From positions 62,001 through 126,000 of the forward strand of contig JAJPII010000023.1 in NCBI GenBank assembly GCA_021324825.1: a DNA stretch of 64,000 nt. The letters are read 5' to 3'. The notes under the pieces were generated by a model. That model was given only the letters and a program-made list of their open reading frames with translations, was not told the origin of the DNA and ran no database searches. This DNA comes from Spartobacteria bacterium. Its GTDB lineage: Bacteria > Verrucomicrobiota > Verrucomicrobiia > Chthoniobacterales > Chthoniobacteraceae. Position numbers and translations under genes: made by a program. This document shows positions 46,414 to 54,886 of the stretch, one piece after another (the stretch's first letter is position 1; each line of letters begins with the position of its first letter).

Positions 46414-46866
46414 TCAGGCCGGCTCCGGGGGGAGTTCCACGATCTCAAACCAGTACTTCTCCAGCGTGTGGAGGATGTCCACCAGCGATTCGAAAGTAAC
46501 CGGTTTCACGATATAGGAGTTCACGCCGAGGTCATAGCTGCGGTAGATGTCCTCGTCCTCCTTGGAATTGGTCAGGATGACGATGGGAATATGCCGCAGT
46601 TCGGGAACGCCCTTTATCTCCGCGAGGGCCGCCCGCCCGTCTTTGCGAGGCATGTTCAGGTCGAGCAGGATCAAGCCGGGCCTTGGGGATTCATCCCCGG
46701 CGTATTTGCCTTCGTGGCGCAGATATTGGAGCAACTGCTCGCCGTCCTCCACGAAACGCAGGTCGTTCGCCAGACGGCTCTCCTCCAGGGCCTCCTTGGT
46801 CAGCCGGCGGTCGTCGATGTCGTCATCGGCCATGAGGATGGTGATGGGTTTTCCTACTTTTTTCAT
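46414..46866 (-). CDS. Single-domain response regulator (Rcp1-like)
   Basis: 150 aa receiver domain only. Acidic pocket ADDDIDDRR, phospho-acceptor Asp in LILLDLNMPRKDG, ILTNS Thr, and YIVKPV Lys. There is a C-terminal tail of about 15 residues (FEIVELPPEPA). This type typically pairs with a PAS/phytochrome-like kinase, and the kinase gene overlaps it by 4 bp (ATGA). It probably relays phosphate by protein contact, with no DNA-binding output. Confidence 0.93.
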   Translation of the reverse strand: MKKVGKPITILMADDDIDDRRLTKEALEESRLANDLRFVEDGEQLLQYLRHEGKYAGDESPRPGLILLDLNMPRKDGRAALAEIKGVPELRHIPIVILTNSKEDEDIYRSYDLGVNSYIVKPVTFESLVDILHTLEKYWFEIVELPPEPA

Positions 46867-48239
46867 GCGGCTCCTCTCATGCGTTCTTTCAAGGGAAGGG
46901 TTACGATGAATGCGGCGCCCTCACCGTCACTGCTTTTTGCCACAATGTTTCCGCCGTGGCGATCAGTAATTTTACGGCAGACCGAAAGCCCGATGCCCGT
47001 CCCCTCGTATTTGTCCCGGGTATGGAGTCTCTGGAATATCGCAAAGATGCGCTCCGCGAACTGCGGCTCGAATCCTATGCCGTTGTCCTGGACGACGACC
47101 TGGCACGCTTCGTCGCCCGGGAGCGCCCCTGGGGGCGTGTTCTCGCGCAGGCTCACAATCTTGCTGGAGACGATGACTTCCGGCGGCTCCCCGGGGCGCT
47201 GAAACTTGAGGGCGTTCCCGAGCAGGTTCTGGAAAAGCTGCCGCATTTGCGCCGGGTCGGCGTCGATGACGGGCAGGAAACCGACCTCCACCCGCGCGCG
47301 CGTCTGCTCGATGCGGATTTCCAAATCGGATACGACTTCGCGCACGATCTTCGCCAGGTCGACCCGCTGAAACGGCTGCCCCTGGCTCGTTATCCGCGCG
47401 AGGGTCAGCAGGTCGCGGATGAGCGTCTGCATCCGCCGTGTCGCGTCCTGCATTCTTTCCAGGTATTCGCGCCCCTGGTCGCTCAAGGCGTCGTTGCACT
47501 TGGTCTTGAGGCGGTCTCCGAAGGCCATCACCTTCCGCAGCGGCTCCTGGAGATCGTGCGAAACCACGGAGGCGAACTCCTGCAACTGGTCGTTGCTGTT
47601 CTGGAGTTGCGCGGCGAATATCCGCAGCTTCTCCTCCGCTTCCTGCCGTTCCGTCACGTCGATGCTGAGGCAGACCAGGCCGGATATTCTCCCATCCGGG
47701 CCGCGCAGCGGGATTTTCGAACTGGAACGCCACAGGAGATTCCCCGCCCGGTCAACGGCCGGCTCCAGGTGATTCAAAAGCGGTTCGCCCGTTTTCATCA
47801 CGGCCTCGTCGTCGGCCTGGTAGCGCTCGGCCACTTCCGGGGGGAAGAAATCCGCGGAGATCTTCCCCTCCACCTCCGCCGGGGTGGAGAGATTCAGGAA
47901 CTCCCTGTGCGCCCGGTTGCTGAGGATATAACGGCCCCGGAGGTCTTTCACGAAGATCGCGTCCGGCACGGCATCGAGGAGACTGCTGAGAAGATGGTGT
48001 TCCTTCTCCAGGGCTTCCTCCGTCCTGCGGCGCGAGGCGATATCCCGCAGGATGACCCCCACCGCCGCGACTCCAAAAAGGAGCGCCAGCAAAACTCCGG
48101 CGGCGATCGGCAGTTTCGCGGTGCGCGCGACGTCGAAGAGGAGCGCGACCGCCAGCGACAAGAGGAGCGCCGTTCCGAGGCCGAGGAACATCTTCGCGCG
48201 AAGCGAGAGCCGCGCAGCCTGTTTTCGGGAGATGATCAT
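46863..48239 (-). CDS. PAS-domain sensor histidine kinase
   Basis: 458 aa from ATG 48239. Two membrane segments (FLGLGTALLLSLAVALLFDVA; LPIAAGVLLALLFGVAAVGVIL), then a PAS domain (LLSSLLDAVPDAIFVKDLRGRYILSNRAHREFL), a PAC-like end (LVCLSIDVTERQEAEEKL), HisKA (ASVVSHDLQEPLRKVMAFGDRL) and HATPase_c (NLLGNALKFQ, DNGIGFEPQFAERIFAIFQRL, GTGIGLSVCRKI). It phosphorylates the adjoining regulator. Upstream reading extends into tRNA-Ser, so the family-like start is used; the tRNA 3' end is only 14 nt away. Confidence 0.9.
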   Translation of the reverse strand: MIISRKQAARLSLRAKMFLGLGTALLLSLAVALLFDVARTAKLPIAAGVLLALLFGVAAVGVILRDIASRRRTEEALEKEHHLLSSLLDAVPDAIFVKDLRGRYILSNRAHREFLNLSTPAEVEGKISADFFPPEVAERYQADDEAVMKTGEPLLNHLEPAVDRAGNLLWRSSSKIPLRGPDGRISGLVCLSIDVTERQEAEEKLRIFAAQLQNSNDQLQEFASVVSHDLQEPLRKVMAFGDRLKTKCNDALSDQGREYLERMQDATRRMQTLIRDLLTLARITSQGQPFQRVDLAKIVREVVSDLEIRIEQTRARVEVGFLPVIDADPAQMRQLFQNLLGNALKFQRPGEPPEVIVSSKIVSLRENTPPGALPGDEACQVVVQDNGIGFEPQFAERIFAIFQRLHTRDKYEGTGIGLSVCRKITDRHGGNIVAKSSDGEGAAFIVTLPLKERMRGAA

Positions 48240-48253
48240 CTGGAGCTGTTGCG

Positions 48254-48338
48254 CGGAGGGGGTGGGATTCGAACCCACGACGCCTTGCGGCGTGCCGGTT
48301 TTCAAGACCGGTGCAATAGACCACTCTACCACCCCTCC
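48254..48338 (-). tRNA. tRNA-Ser(UGA)
   Basis: 85 nt on the minus strand. Acceptor stem GGAGGGG/CCCCTCC, D-arm region GGTAGAGTGGTCTA, anticodon stem CCGGT/ACCGG around loop CTTGAAA giving anticodon TGA (reads UCA and others), a long variable arm (CACGCCGCAAGGCGTCG) typical of serine tRNA, and T-loop GGTTCGAATCC. The CCA end is not encoded. The next gene on the strand, a histidine kinase, starts 14 nt after its 3' end. Confidence 0.95.
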
Positions 48339-48390
48339 GGGGCGCGTCAGAGTTCACGCTTAGGATAACCTCCTTCGGCAACCTATTGCA

Positions 48391-49560
48391 ATGGAGGAGA
48401 GCGGAGTTGAAAATCCGCGGGCCGGCGGGCATTTTGCGGAGGTGCGGATTATCATAGCGCCCGACAAGTTCAAAGGCTCTCTCTCCGCCCGCGAGGCGGC
48501 GGAAGCCATCCGTAAAGGGTTGCTGAAAGTCTGGCCGGACGCCGTGTTGAAAACCGTCCCCGTCTCCGACGGAGGCGAGGGGACGGCGGAAGCGATTCGC
48601 GCCGCGCGCACGGGCGTCTGGATAACCCTTGGCGTCCGCGATCCGCTCGGGAAAACCGTGCCCGCCCGCTACGCCTGGATGGAGGCGGAGCGGCTCGCGG
48701 TCATCGAAATGAGCGAGGCGTCCGGCCTCTGGCGCGTGGATGCGGAACGGCGCGACCCTCTCCGCTCCAACACGTACGGGACGGGAGAACTGATAGCCGA
48801 CGCGAACAAGCGGGGCGCGGAGAAGATCATCGTCGGCCTGGGCGGCAGCGCGACGAATGACGGCGGCATCGGCATGGCCGCGGCGCTGGGTTACCAATTC
48901 CTCACGAGCGACGGAGAGGAGATCGAGCCGCTGCCCGTCAACCTCCTCTCGCTGGTGCGCATCGAACCGCCGGAAGGGTTGGCGCTGCCGGCCATCCTCG
49001 CGGCGGACGACGTGTGCAGCCCCCTGCTCGGGCCGCGCGGAGCCACGGAAATGTTCGGCGGCCAGAAAGGCGCGGAAGCCCGGCTCGCGCGGGAATTGGA
49101 GCTCTCCCTGGAAAATCTCGCCGAAGTCGCCGCGTTCGATCTGGGTTGCGATTTCCGGAACGCGCCGGGTGCGGGCGCGGCGGGCGGACTCGGCTTCGGA
49201 TTGATGACATTCTGCCGGGCAACGCTAAAGCCCGGCTTCGAAGTGGTTGCCGAGGCGCTCGATTTGGAAACCGAAATCGCGGCTGCCGATCTCGTCATCA
49301 CCGGCGAAGGAAGCCTCGACGCGCAGACCGTCGAAGGAAAGGCCCCCGCGGGCGTCGCCCAACTCGCCCGCGCCCATCAAAAGCCCGTGCTGGCCCTCGC
49401 CGGGAGCGTTGCAAATGATGCTCGCCTCGACGCGCTTTTCGATGCAACCTTGTCCCTGTGCGACCGCCCCTTGACGCTGGCCGGGGCGGTGCGCGACGCG
49501 GCGGCTTTGCTTGAGCGCGCGGCGGAATGTGCGGCCAGGCTAATCACCCTCTCCCCATGA
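48391..49560 (+). CDS. Glycerate kinase
   Basis: Up to 389 aa. Phosphorylates glycerate (GarK/GlxK type) to 2-phosphoglycerate in serine or glyoxylate metabolism. IIIAPDKFKGSLSAREAAEAIRKGL, VSDGGEGTAEA, GLGGSATNDGGIGMAAALGYQFL and GAGAAGGLGFGLM, and VITGEGSLDAQTVEGKAP are family motifs. The family usually starts right at the IIIAPD segment, so a GTG at 48442 is an alternative to the ATG at 48391; neither has a convincing Shine-Dalgarno. It ends with an ATGA overlap to fabD. Confidence 0.92.
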   Translation: MEESGVENPRAGGHFAEVRIIIAPDKFKGSLSAREAAEAIRKGLLKVWPDAVLKTVPVSDGGEGTAEAIRAARTGVWITLGVRDPLGKTVPARYAWMEAERLAVIEMSEASGLWRVDAERRDPLRSNTYGTGELIADANKRGAEKIIVGLGGSATNDGGIGMAAALGYQFLTSDGEEIEPLPVNLLSLVRIEPPEGLALPAILAADDVCSPLLGPRGATEMFGGQKGAEARLARELELSLENLAEVAAFDLGCDFRNAPGAGAAGGLGFGLMTFCRATLKPGFEVVAEALDLETEIAAADLVITGEGSLDAQTVEGKAPAGVAQLARAHQKPVLALAGSVANDARLDALFDATLSLCDRPLTLAGAVRDAAALLERAAECAARLITLSP

Positions 49561-50498
49561 CAAAAAAGATCGCATTACTCTTCGCCGGCCAGGGCGCGCA
49601 GACGCCCGGGATGGGAAAAGACCTGAGCGCGCGTTATGAGTCCGCCCGCCGCCTCTTCCAGCAAGCCGACGACATCCTCGGGTACTCAATCAGCAAGCTC
49701 GCATTCGAAGGCCCCGAAGAAGAACTGACAAAAACCGTTCATTGCCAGCCAGCCCTGTACATTCACGGCCTGGCATGTCTCGCCGCGTTGCGCGAAGAGA
49801 TCGGGGATTTTCCCGTCCACGCCACGGCGGGGCTTTCGCTGGGTGAATTCACCGCGCACGCCGCCGCCGGAACCTTTTCGTTCGAAACGGGTCTGCGCCT
49901 CGTTGCGCAACGCGCGCGCTTCATGCAGGAAGCCTGCGAGGAAACCCGCGGCGCGATGGCCGCCCTCATCGGCGCGGAAGAAACCGCCGCCCGCGACCTG
50001 GCGACCGAAACCGACGTGGACGTGGCGAACCTCAATAGTCCCGGGCAGATCGTCATCTCGGGAGAATCGTCCAAAGTCGCGCTGGCCGTCTCGCGCGCCT
50101 CCGGCCACGGCATCCGCCGCGCCGTGCTGCTGAAGGTGGCGGGCGCGTACCATTCGCGCCTGATGCAAAGCGCGTATCTAAAACTCGGCGAAGAATTGAA
50201 CCGCACCACCCTCGAACCGCCGAAATTTACGGTCATTTGCAACGTGGACGCCCTGCCCGTAAGCGACCCGGATAAAATCCGCGACGCCCTGCGCGAACAA
50301 GTGACCAGCACCGTCCGCTGGACCGAGTCGCTCGAATACCTGCTGGACAAGGAACAGTGCGAACTGTTCATCGAACTGGGCCCCGGCGCAGTGCTGGCAG
50401 GCCTCCTCCAGCGCACACGCAAGGGGACGCCCTTCCTCTCCATCGGCGACATGCAATCCCTCACCGAAAGCGTGGGGAAGTGGCGTCTCGATGAATAA
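49557..50498 (+). CDS. fabD: Malonyl CoA-acyl carrier protein transacylase
   Basis: 313 aa. Transfers malonyl from CoA to ACP for fatty acid synthesis. LFAGQGAQTPGMGKDL, catalytic Ser in AGLSLGEFTAHAA (GxSxG), QxxR-like Arg in RARFMQEA, and catalytic His in AYHSRLMQ are seen. Start is ATG 49557 overlapping the glycerate kinase stop. Rest of the fab operon is not adjacent. An interspersed repeat follows in the next 240 bp. Confidence 0.95.
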   Translation: MTKKIALLFAGQGAQTPGMGKDLSARYESARRLFQQADDILGYSISKLAFEGPEEELTKTVHCQPALYIHGLACLAALREEIGDFPVHATAGLSLGEFTAHAAAGTFSFETGLRLVAQRARFMQEACEETRGAMAALIGAEETAARDLATETDVDVANLNSPGQIVISGESSKVALAVSRASGHGIRRAVLLKVAGAYHSRLMQSAYLKLGEELNRTTLEPPKFTVICNVDALPVSDPDKIRDALREQVTSTVRWTESLEYLLDKEQCELFIELGPGAVLAGLLQRTRKGTPFLSIGDMQSLTESVGKWRLDE

Positions 50499-50550
50499 CG
50501 AATGCTTGCCGGGCGGCGGGCGCCGCGGAAATCTGGCGGATTGAAAGAAG

Positions 50551-50722
50551 TTTTTTGACCACGGATAACACGGATAACACGGATAACACGGATGAAAGAA
50601 GGCAGAAGCGTCTACCGAGATTGCGCGCAGTCCGAGGTTCCAAGTTCCAGACCGCCGACCTGTCAGGGATTGCCTTTTTCTTTATTCATCCGTGTTATCC
50701 GTGTTATCCGTGGTTAAAAAAA
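50551..50722. repeat. Interspersed repeat with inverted arrays of a CGGATAACA unit
   Basis: The left part (50559-50595) has four CGGAT units spaced as CGGATAACA, and the right part (50685-50715) has the complementary ATCCGTGTT array of three. Both arms are flanked by A/T runs (TTTTTTGACC and GGTTAAAAAA), so the whole piece is an imperfect inverted repeat, about 172 bp, with a non-coding centre. It lies between fabD (+) and the pseudouridine synthase (-). It can be a MITE/REP-like element or a convergent terminator. Confidence 0.75.
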
Positions 50723-50734
50723 TTCCCTTTCTGC

Positions 50735-51304
50735 TCACGATAGCGCGAGCTTCCGCTCGCTCTCGCGGAGAACCTTCCATTTCCCTCCGTGGAGGTCCGG
50801 CAACTCCAGCCGGCCTATGCGGACGCGGATCAGACGAAGGGTGGGGTGGCCGATTGCCGCGGTCATGCGCCGGACCTGGCGGTTTTTGCCTTCGATAATC
50901 TCCAGGCCGATCCAGCAGTCCGGGATGTTTTTTCGAAACCGGATCGGCGGATCGCGCGGCGCGACGACCGGCTGAGGATCGAGAATCCATGCCTTGCACG
51001 GCAAGGTTCGGCGGTCGCGGAGGAACACCCCGCGCGCGAGTTTTTGCAGCGCATCGGCAGCGGGTATGTTTTCCACTTGCGCCCAATAGAGGCGGGGATG
51101 CCGGTTTTCCGGGGAGAGGAGCGCGGCGTTCAGTTCCGGTTCGTCGCTCAGGAGGAGAAGGCCTTCGCTCTCCGCGTCGAGCCTGCCGAGGGGGTAAACG
51201 CCGGGTGGAAACGCGAATGCCGAGAGCGGCGTGCGCCCGGAACCGTCCGGGGTGAATTGCGAAAGGACGCCGAAGGGCTTGTTAAACGCGATCAACATGG
51301 TCAT
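50735..51304 (-). CDS. Pseudouridine synthase, RsuA/RluE-like
   Basis: 189 aa. Isomerises uridine in rRNA. There is no S4 domain, so it resembles RluE (23S U2457) most. Motifs: FNKPFGVLSQFTPDG, PLGRLDAESEGLLLLSDE (catalytic Asp), KNRQVRRMTAAIGHPTLRLIRVRIG. Transcribed toward the repeat. Divergent from hrpB with 13 bp between, so the promoters overlap. Confidence 0.9.
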   Translation of the reverse strand: MTMLIAFNKPFGVLSQFTPDGSGRTPLSAFAFPPGVYPLGRLDAESEGLLLLSDEPELNAALLSPENRHPRLYWAQVENIPAADALQKLARGVFLRDRRTLPCKAWILDPQPVVAPRDPPIRFRKNIPDCWIGLEIIEGKNRQVRRMTAAIGHPTLRLIRVRIGRLELPDLHGGKWKVLRESERKLALS

Positions 51305-51317
51305 TTAAAACTCTCGC

Positions 51318-53825
51318 ATGCGTCTCCCTATCCATGATCTCGAAGACGCCGTCGTCGCCGAAGCGCGCGCGCACGGACGCCTTATTTTACAGGCGCCCAC
51401 CGGCTCCGGCAAATCGACGCAAGTCCCGCAGATGCTGCTCGATCACGGGCTGCTCGGCGCGGGCGAAGTCGTCGTCCTGCAACCGCGCCGCCTGCCCGCG
51501 CGGATGCTCGCCGCGCGCGTCGCGGAAGAGCGCGGCGTCCGCCTCGGGGAGGAAGTCGGCTACCAGATACGCCTGGACCGGACGGTCTCGGAGAAGACGC
51601 GCATCCGCTTCGTGACGGAAGGCGTGCTCCTGCGCCAACTTTCCGGCGACCCGGCGTTGCGCGGCGTTTCGGCGATCCTGTTCGATGAATTCCACGAACG
51701 GCATCTTTATGGCGATATAACGCTGGCTCGTGCGCTCGATTTGCAGGAGACGCGGCGGCCCGACCTCAAGCTCATCGTCATGTCCGCGACGCTCGACGCC
51801 GGCTTGCTGGAGAAATACCTCGAGCCCTGCCGCGTGCTGGCGTCGAGCGGGCGGGCGTATCCGGTGGAGATCGGCTATCTGCCGAAGCCGGCGCGGTTCG
51901 ATGAACACCCCGTCTGGGACTTGGCGGCGGAAGAGTTCGAGCGCGCGGCGAAGCGGCAGGAAGGGGATGCGCTTATTTTCATGCCGGGCGCTTACGAGAT
52001 CGGGCGGACGATCCAGGCCGTTCGGGGAACTTCCGTGGATTGCGTCGTCCTGCCCTTGCACGGGGAGTTGCCGGTGTCCGAGCAGGACGCGGCGCTGCGG
52101 CGTTATGACAAACGGAAGGTCGTGGTCGCAACCAACGTCGCGGAGACTTCGCTGACAATCGACGGCGTGCGGCTGGTTATCGACAGCGGGCTGGCCCGCA
52201 TCGCGCGGTACGATCCCCATCGCGGCATCAACACGCTCCTCGTCGAAAAGATAAGCCGCGCGTCCGCCGACCAGCGGGCGGGCCGCGCGGGCAGGACCGC
52301 GCCGGGATGTTGCATCCGGCTTTGGACGGAGCGCGAGCATGCCGGGCGGCCCGCCCGCGAATTGCCCGAGATACTGCGGCTCGACCTGGCGGAAGCCGTC
52401 CTGACGCTGAAGGCGAACGGCGTCCGCGATCCTTCCGCCTTCCGGTGGCTGGAGCCGCCGGATGCGAGGTCGCTTCGCCGCGCGGAGGAGCTTCTGCGGG
52501 AACTCGGAGCAGTCGAGGGAGACGGGATCAGCGCGATTGGGCGCCGGATGCTCGCCTTCCCGATCCATCCCCGTTACGCCCGGATGTTCCTCGCCGCGCG
52601 GGAGCTTGGCTGCGTGCCGGCCGTAGCGCGTATCGCCGCGCTTTCCCAGGGCCGTCCGCTTCTTCGCCGGGGCGAGGGCAAACAAACGGAAAATGAGCGC
52701 GACGACATCCTTGGCGAAGAGGCGGACTCCGACTTTTTCCTCCTCCTCCGCGCGTTGCGTTACGCGGAGAAGAACAACTTCGCTCCGCAGGCGTGCCGCC
52801 GCCTCGGCGTCAACGCCCTGGCCGCGCGCGAGGCGGCGCAGCTTGCGGAGCAGTTCCTGCGGATAGCGGAAAGCGATCCGAAAAGCGAGCCGCCGGATGA
52901 AGCGCTGAGGAAATGCATCCTGGCCGGGTTTCCCGACCAGGTGGCGCGGCGTTGCGAGCCGGGAACATTGCGCTGCCAGCTCGTCCACGGACGGAAAGGG
53001 GTGCTCGCGCGGGAAAGCGCGGTGCGGGAGAGCGAGCTTCTCGTCGCTTCGGAAATCCGCGAGGTGCAGGGCAAGGACGGCGAACTGCAAGTTCTGCTGA
53101 CCTTGGCGACCGCCATCCGCGAGGAATGGCTGCGGGAGCTTTTCCCGGATGGCTGCCGACAACGGCGCGAGGTGTTTTACGATCCGGCGCAGCGGCGTGT
53201 CGTGGCGCGCGACGAGGTTTGTTTCCGCGACCTGGTATTGCGTTCGGGGCAGGCGGCCGAGCCGCCGCTGGAAGAGGCCGCGGCGATCCTTGCCGCGGAA
53301 GTCATCGCGGGGAATTGCCCGCTGAAGAACTGGGATCACGCCGTCGAGCAATGGATTATCCGCGTCGAGCGCCTGCGCGAATGGATGCCGGAACTGGAGT
53401 TGCCCGCGTTGGGCGAGGAAGGGCGGCGCGCGCTCCTTCAGCAAATCTGCCATGGGGCGTTCAGTTATAAAGAGATAAAGGAGAGGGAGGTATGGGCGAC
53501 AGTGAAGTCGTGGCTCTCGACCGGCCAGCAGGGATGGGTGGATCGCTTTGCTCCCGAACGGATTTCCCTGCCAAACGGAAGAAAAGCCAGGGCGGCTTAC
53601 GCGGCGTCCGGCCCGCCGGTCGTGGCGGCGAAGATCCAGGACTTGTACGGCGTGGAGGAGAGCCTCTTTGTCGCCGAGGGGCGCATCCCCGTCGTCATCC
53701 AGGCGCTCGCGCCGAACCATCGCCCGATTCAAGTGACGTCCAACCTCGCGACGTTCTGGAAAGAAGCGTATCCCAAGGCCAAGCAGGAGCTTCAGCGCAA
53801 ATACCCCAAGCACGAATGGCGTTAG
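51318..53825 (+). CDS. hrpB: ATP-dependent helicase HrpB (DEAH-like)
   Basis: 835 aa. Helicase domain with Walker A APTGSGKSTQVPQML (residues about 25-39), DEFHERHLYGD box (about 122), SATLDAGLLEKYL, a RecA2 domain with NVAETSLTIDGVRLVIDSGLAR and QRAGRAGRTAPGC, then HA2 and the C-terminal HrpB domain (REEWLRELFPDGCRQRR; ERISLPNGRKARAAYA). RNA helicase of uncertain substrate. Full length. Confidence 0.95.
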   Translation: MRLPIHDLEDAVVAEARAHGRLILQAPTGSGKSTQVPQMLLDHGLLGAGEVVVLQPRRLPARMLAARVAEERGVRLGEEVGYQIRLDRTVSEKTRIRFVTEGVLLRQLSGDPALRGVSAILFDEFHERHLYGDITLARALDLQETRRPDLKLIVMSATLDAGLLEKYLEPCRVLASSGRAYPVEIGYLPKPARFDEHPVWDLAAEEFERAAKRQEGDALIFMPGAYEIGRTIQAVRGTSVDCVVLPLHGELPVSEQDAALRRYDKRKVVVATNVAETSLTIDGVRLVIDSGLARIARYDPHRGINTLLVEKISRASADQRAGRAGRTAPGCCIRLWTEREHAGRPARELPEILRLDLAEAVLTLKANGVRDPSAFRWLEPPDARSLRRAEELLRELGAVEGDGISAIGRRMLAFPIHPRYARMFLAARELGCVPAVARIAALSQGRPLLRRGEGKQTENERDDILGEEADSDFFLLLRALRYAEKNNFAPQACRRLGVNALAAREAAQLAEQFLRIAESDPKSEPPDEALRKCILAGFPDQVARRCEPGTLRCQLVHGRKGVLARESAVRESELLVASEIREVQGKDGELQVLLTLATAIREEWLRELFPDGCRQRREVFYDPAQRRVVARDEVCFRDLVLRSGQAAEPPLEEAAAILAAEVIAGNCPLKNWDHAVEQWIIRVERLREWMPELELPALGEEGRRALLQQICHGAFSYKEIKEREVWATVKSWLSTGQQGWVDRFAPERISLPNGRKARAAYAASGPPVVAAKIQDLYGVEESLFVAEGRIPVVIQALAPNHRPIQVTSNLATFWKEAYPKAKQELQRKYPKHEWR

Positions 53826-53831
53826 CAAAGC

Positions 53832-54803
53832 TCATTGGATTTCGTATCGTCGAATCTCCGCTGCCTGGCCGCCGCGACGCGGCACGGCGACAAACAAACT
53901 GTTCATCTCCCGCACGAACAATCCTGTTCGCGCGCCCGCTGCGGTGGGAATCGTCGCGGCGCGCCTCCAGGCGTTCGCGTTGAGTTGTTCGATCACGTCG
54001 ATGTTGCCGGCTCCGCAGACGACGTAGAGGAGGCGCCGCCTGGCGTCGTAAAAGAGATCGTCGGCGTCGCCGGAAATTTCCAGATGGGAAATCATTTCGC
54101 CTGTATCCTCATCCAGGACTGCCAGCTCCGCGGGCGTCCTGCAGCCGATGAACAAGCGGCGGCCGCTTTCATCGAGCGCCATGGGGAAATTCGCGCTGGC
54201 TCCGCCGATCTTCCACGTCGCGACGACTTCGCCTTTGTCGCGGTCAACCACGGCCACCTGGCGCGCGGCGGGCACGTTGACAAACATCCGCGGCGTTTTT
54301 TCCATGAGCTGAAAAGCTTCGGGATGTCCCGAAAGCCTGATCGAACCGATCTGTTTTCCGTTCACGGCATCCACGATCCCGATGCCGCCGCTGCCGAAGC
54401 CCACGTAAATCCGCTTCACGGAGCTGTCGTAGCGCACATTGTCGGCGTCGTCTTCGAAAGCGATTTTTCCCAATGAAGCGAAGCTCTGGCCATCGTAGAT
54501 GTTGACGATCCCGCCCTTGTCATTGGCGATATAAAGGCGGCTCGGTTCAGGGACATATCCGGCGCCTTGCGGCGCGCCAAGCCCGCCGATGGAGCGAACG
54601 CGCCCGCCCTTGCGCAGATCGACGACCTCCACCGTATTGTTGCCCAGCGCGCAGACGAACAATCTCGCGCCGCGAACATCAACCGCGAGATGATCGATTC
54701 GCCCGTTCACGCCGGGCAGCACGATAGTCTGCTTTAGCCGAAGTTCCGCGGCCTCCCCGGCGGCCGCGGCACAGGCGCACAAAATCAGCGCCAATGCTTT
54801 CAT
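53832..54803 (-). CDS. Exported YncE-like beta-propeller protein
   Basis: 323 aa. Signal peptide (MKALALILCACAAAAGEAAE), then about seven 40-residue blades of the YVTN/YncE type (IDHLAVDVRGARLFVCALGNNTVEVVDLRKG; RLYIANDKGGIVNIYDGQSFASLGKI; LFIGCRTPAELAVLDEDTGEMISHLEIS). Periplasmic; binding partner or substrate unknown. Starts at ATG 54803 because of the signal peptide. It diverges from chrB over 83 bp containing an imperfect palindrome (54847-54869). Confidence 0.87.
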   Translation of the reverse strand: MKALALILCACAAAAGEAAELRLKQTIVLPGVNGRIDHLAVDVRGARLFVCALGNNTVEVVDLRKGGRVRSIGGLGAPQGAGYVPEPSRLYIANDKGGIVNIYDGQSFASLGKIAFEDDADNVRYDSSVKRIYVGFGSGGIGIVDAVNGKQIGSIRLSGHPEAFQLMEKTPRMFVNVPAARQVAVVDRDKGEVVATWKIGGASANFPMALDESGRRLFIGCRTPAELAVLDEDTGEMISHLEISGDADDLFYDARRRLLYVVCGAGNIDVIEQLNANAWRRAATIPTAAGARTGLFVREMNSLFVAVPRRGGQAAEIRRYEIQ

Positions 54804-54886
54804 TTCTATTTCGCGCAAAATAAGACGTGCGGATGTAAGCGTGCTCATGGTATGCAATAGGTATTCCATTTACAATCTTCGATCCA

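Noticed and set aside
48254-48332. N-terminal extension of the histidine kinase
   Set aside because: The extension is the translated tRNA-Ser gene, so the kinase start was moved to 48239.
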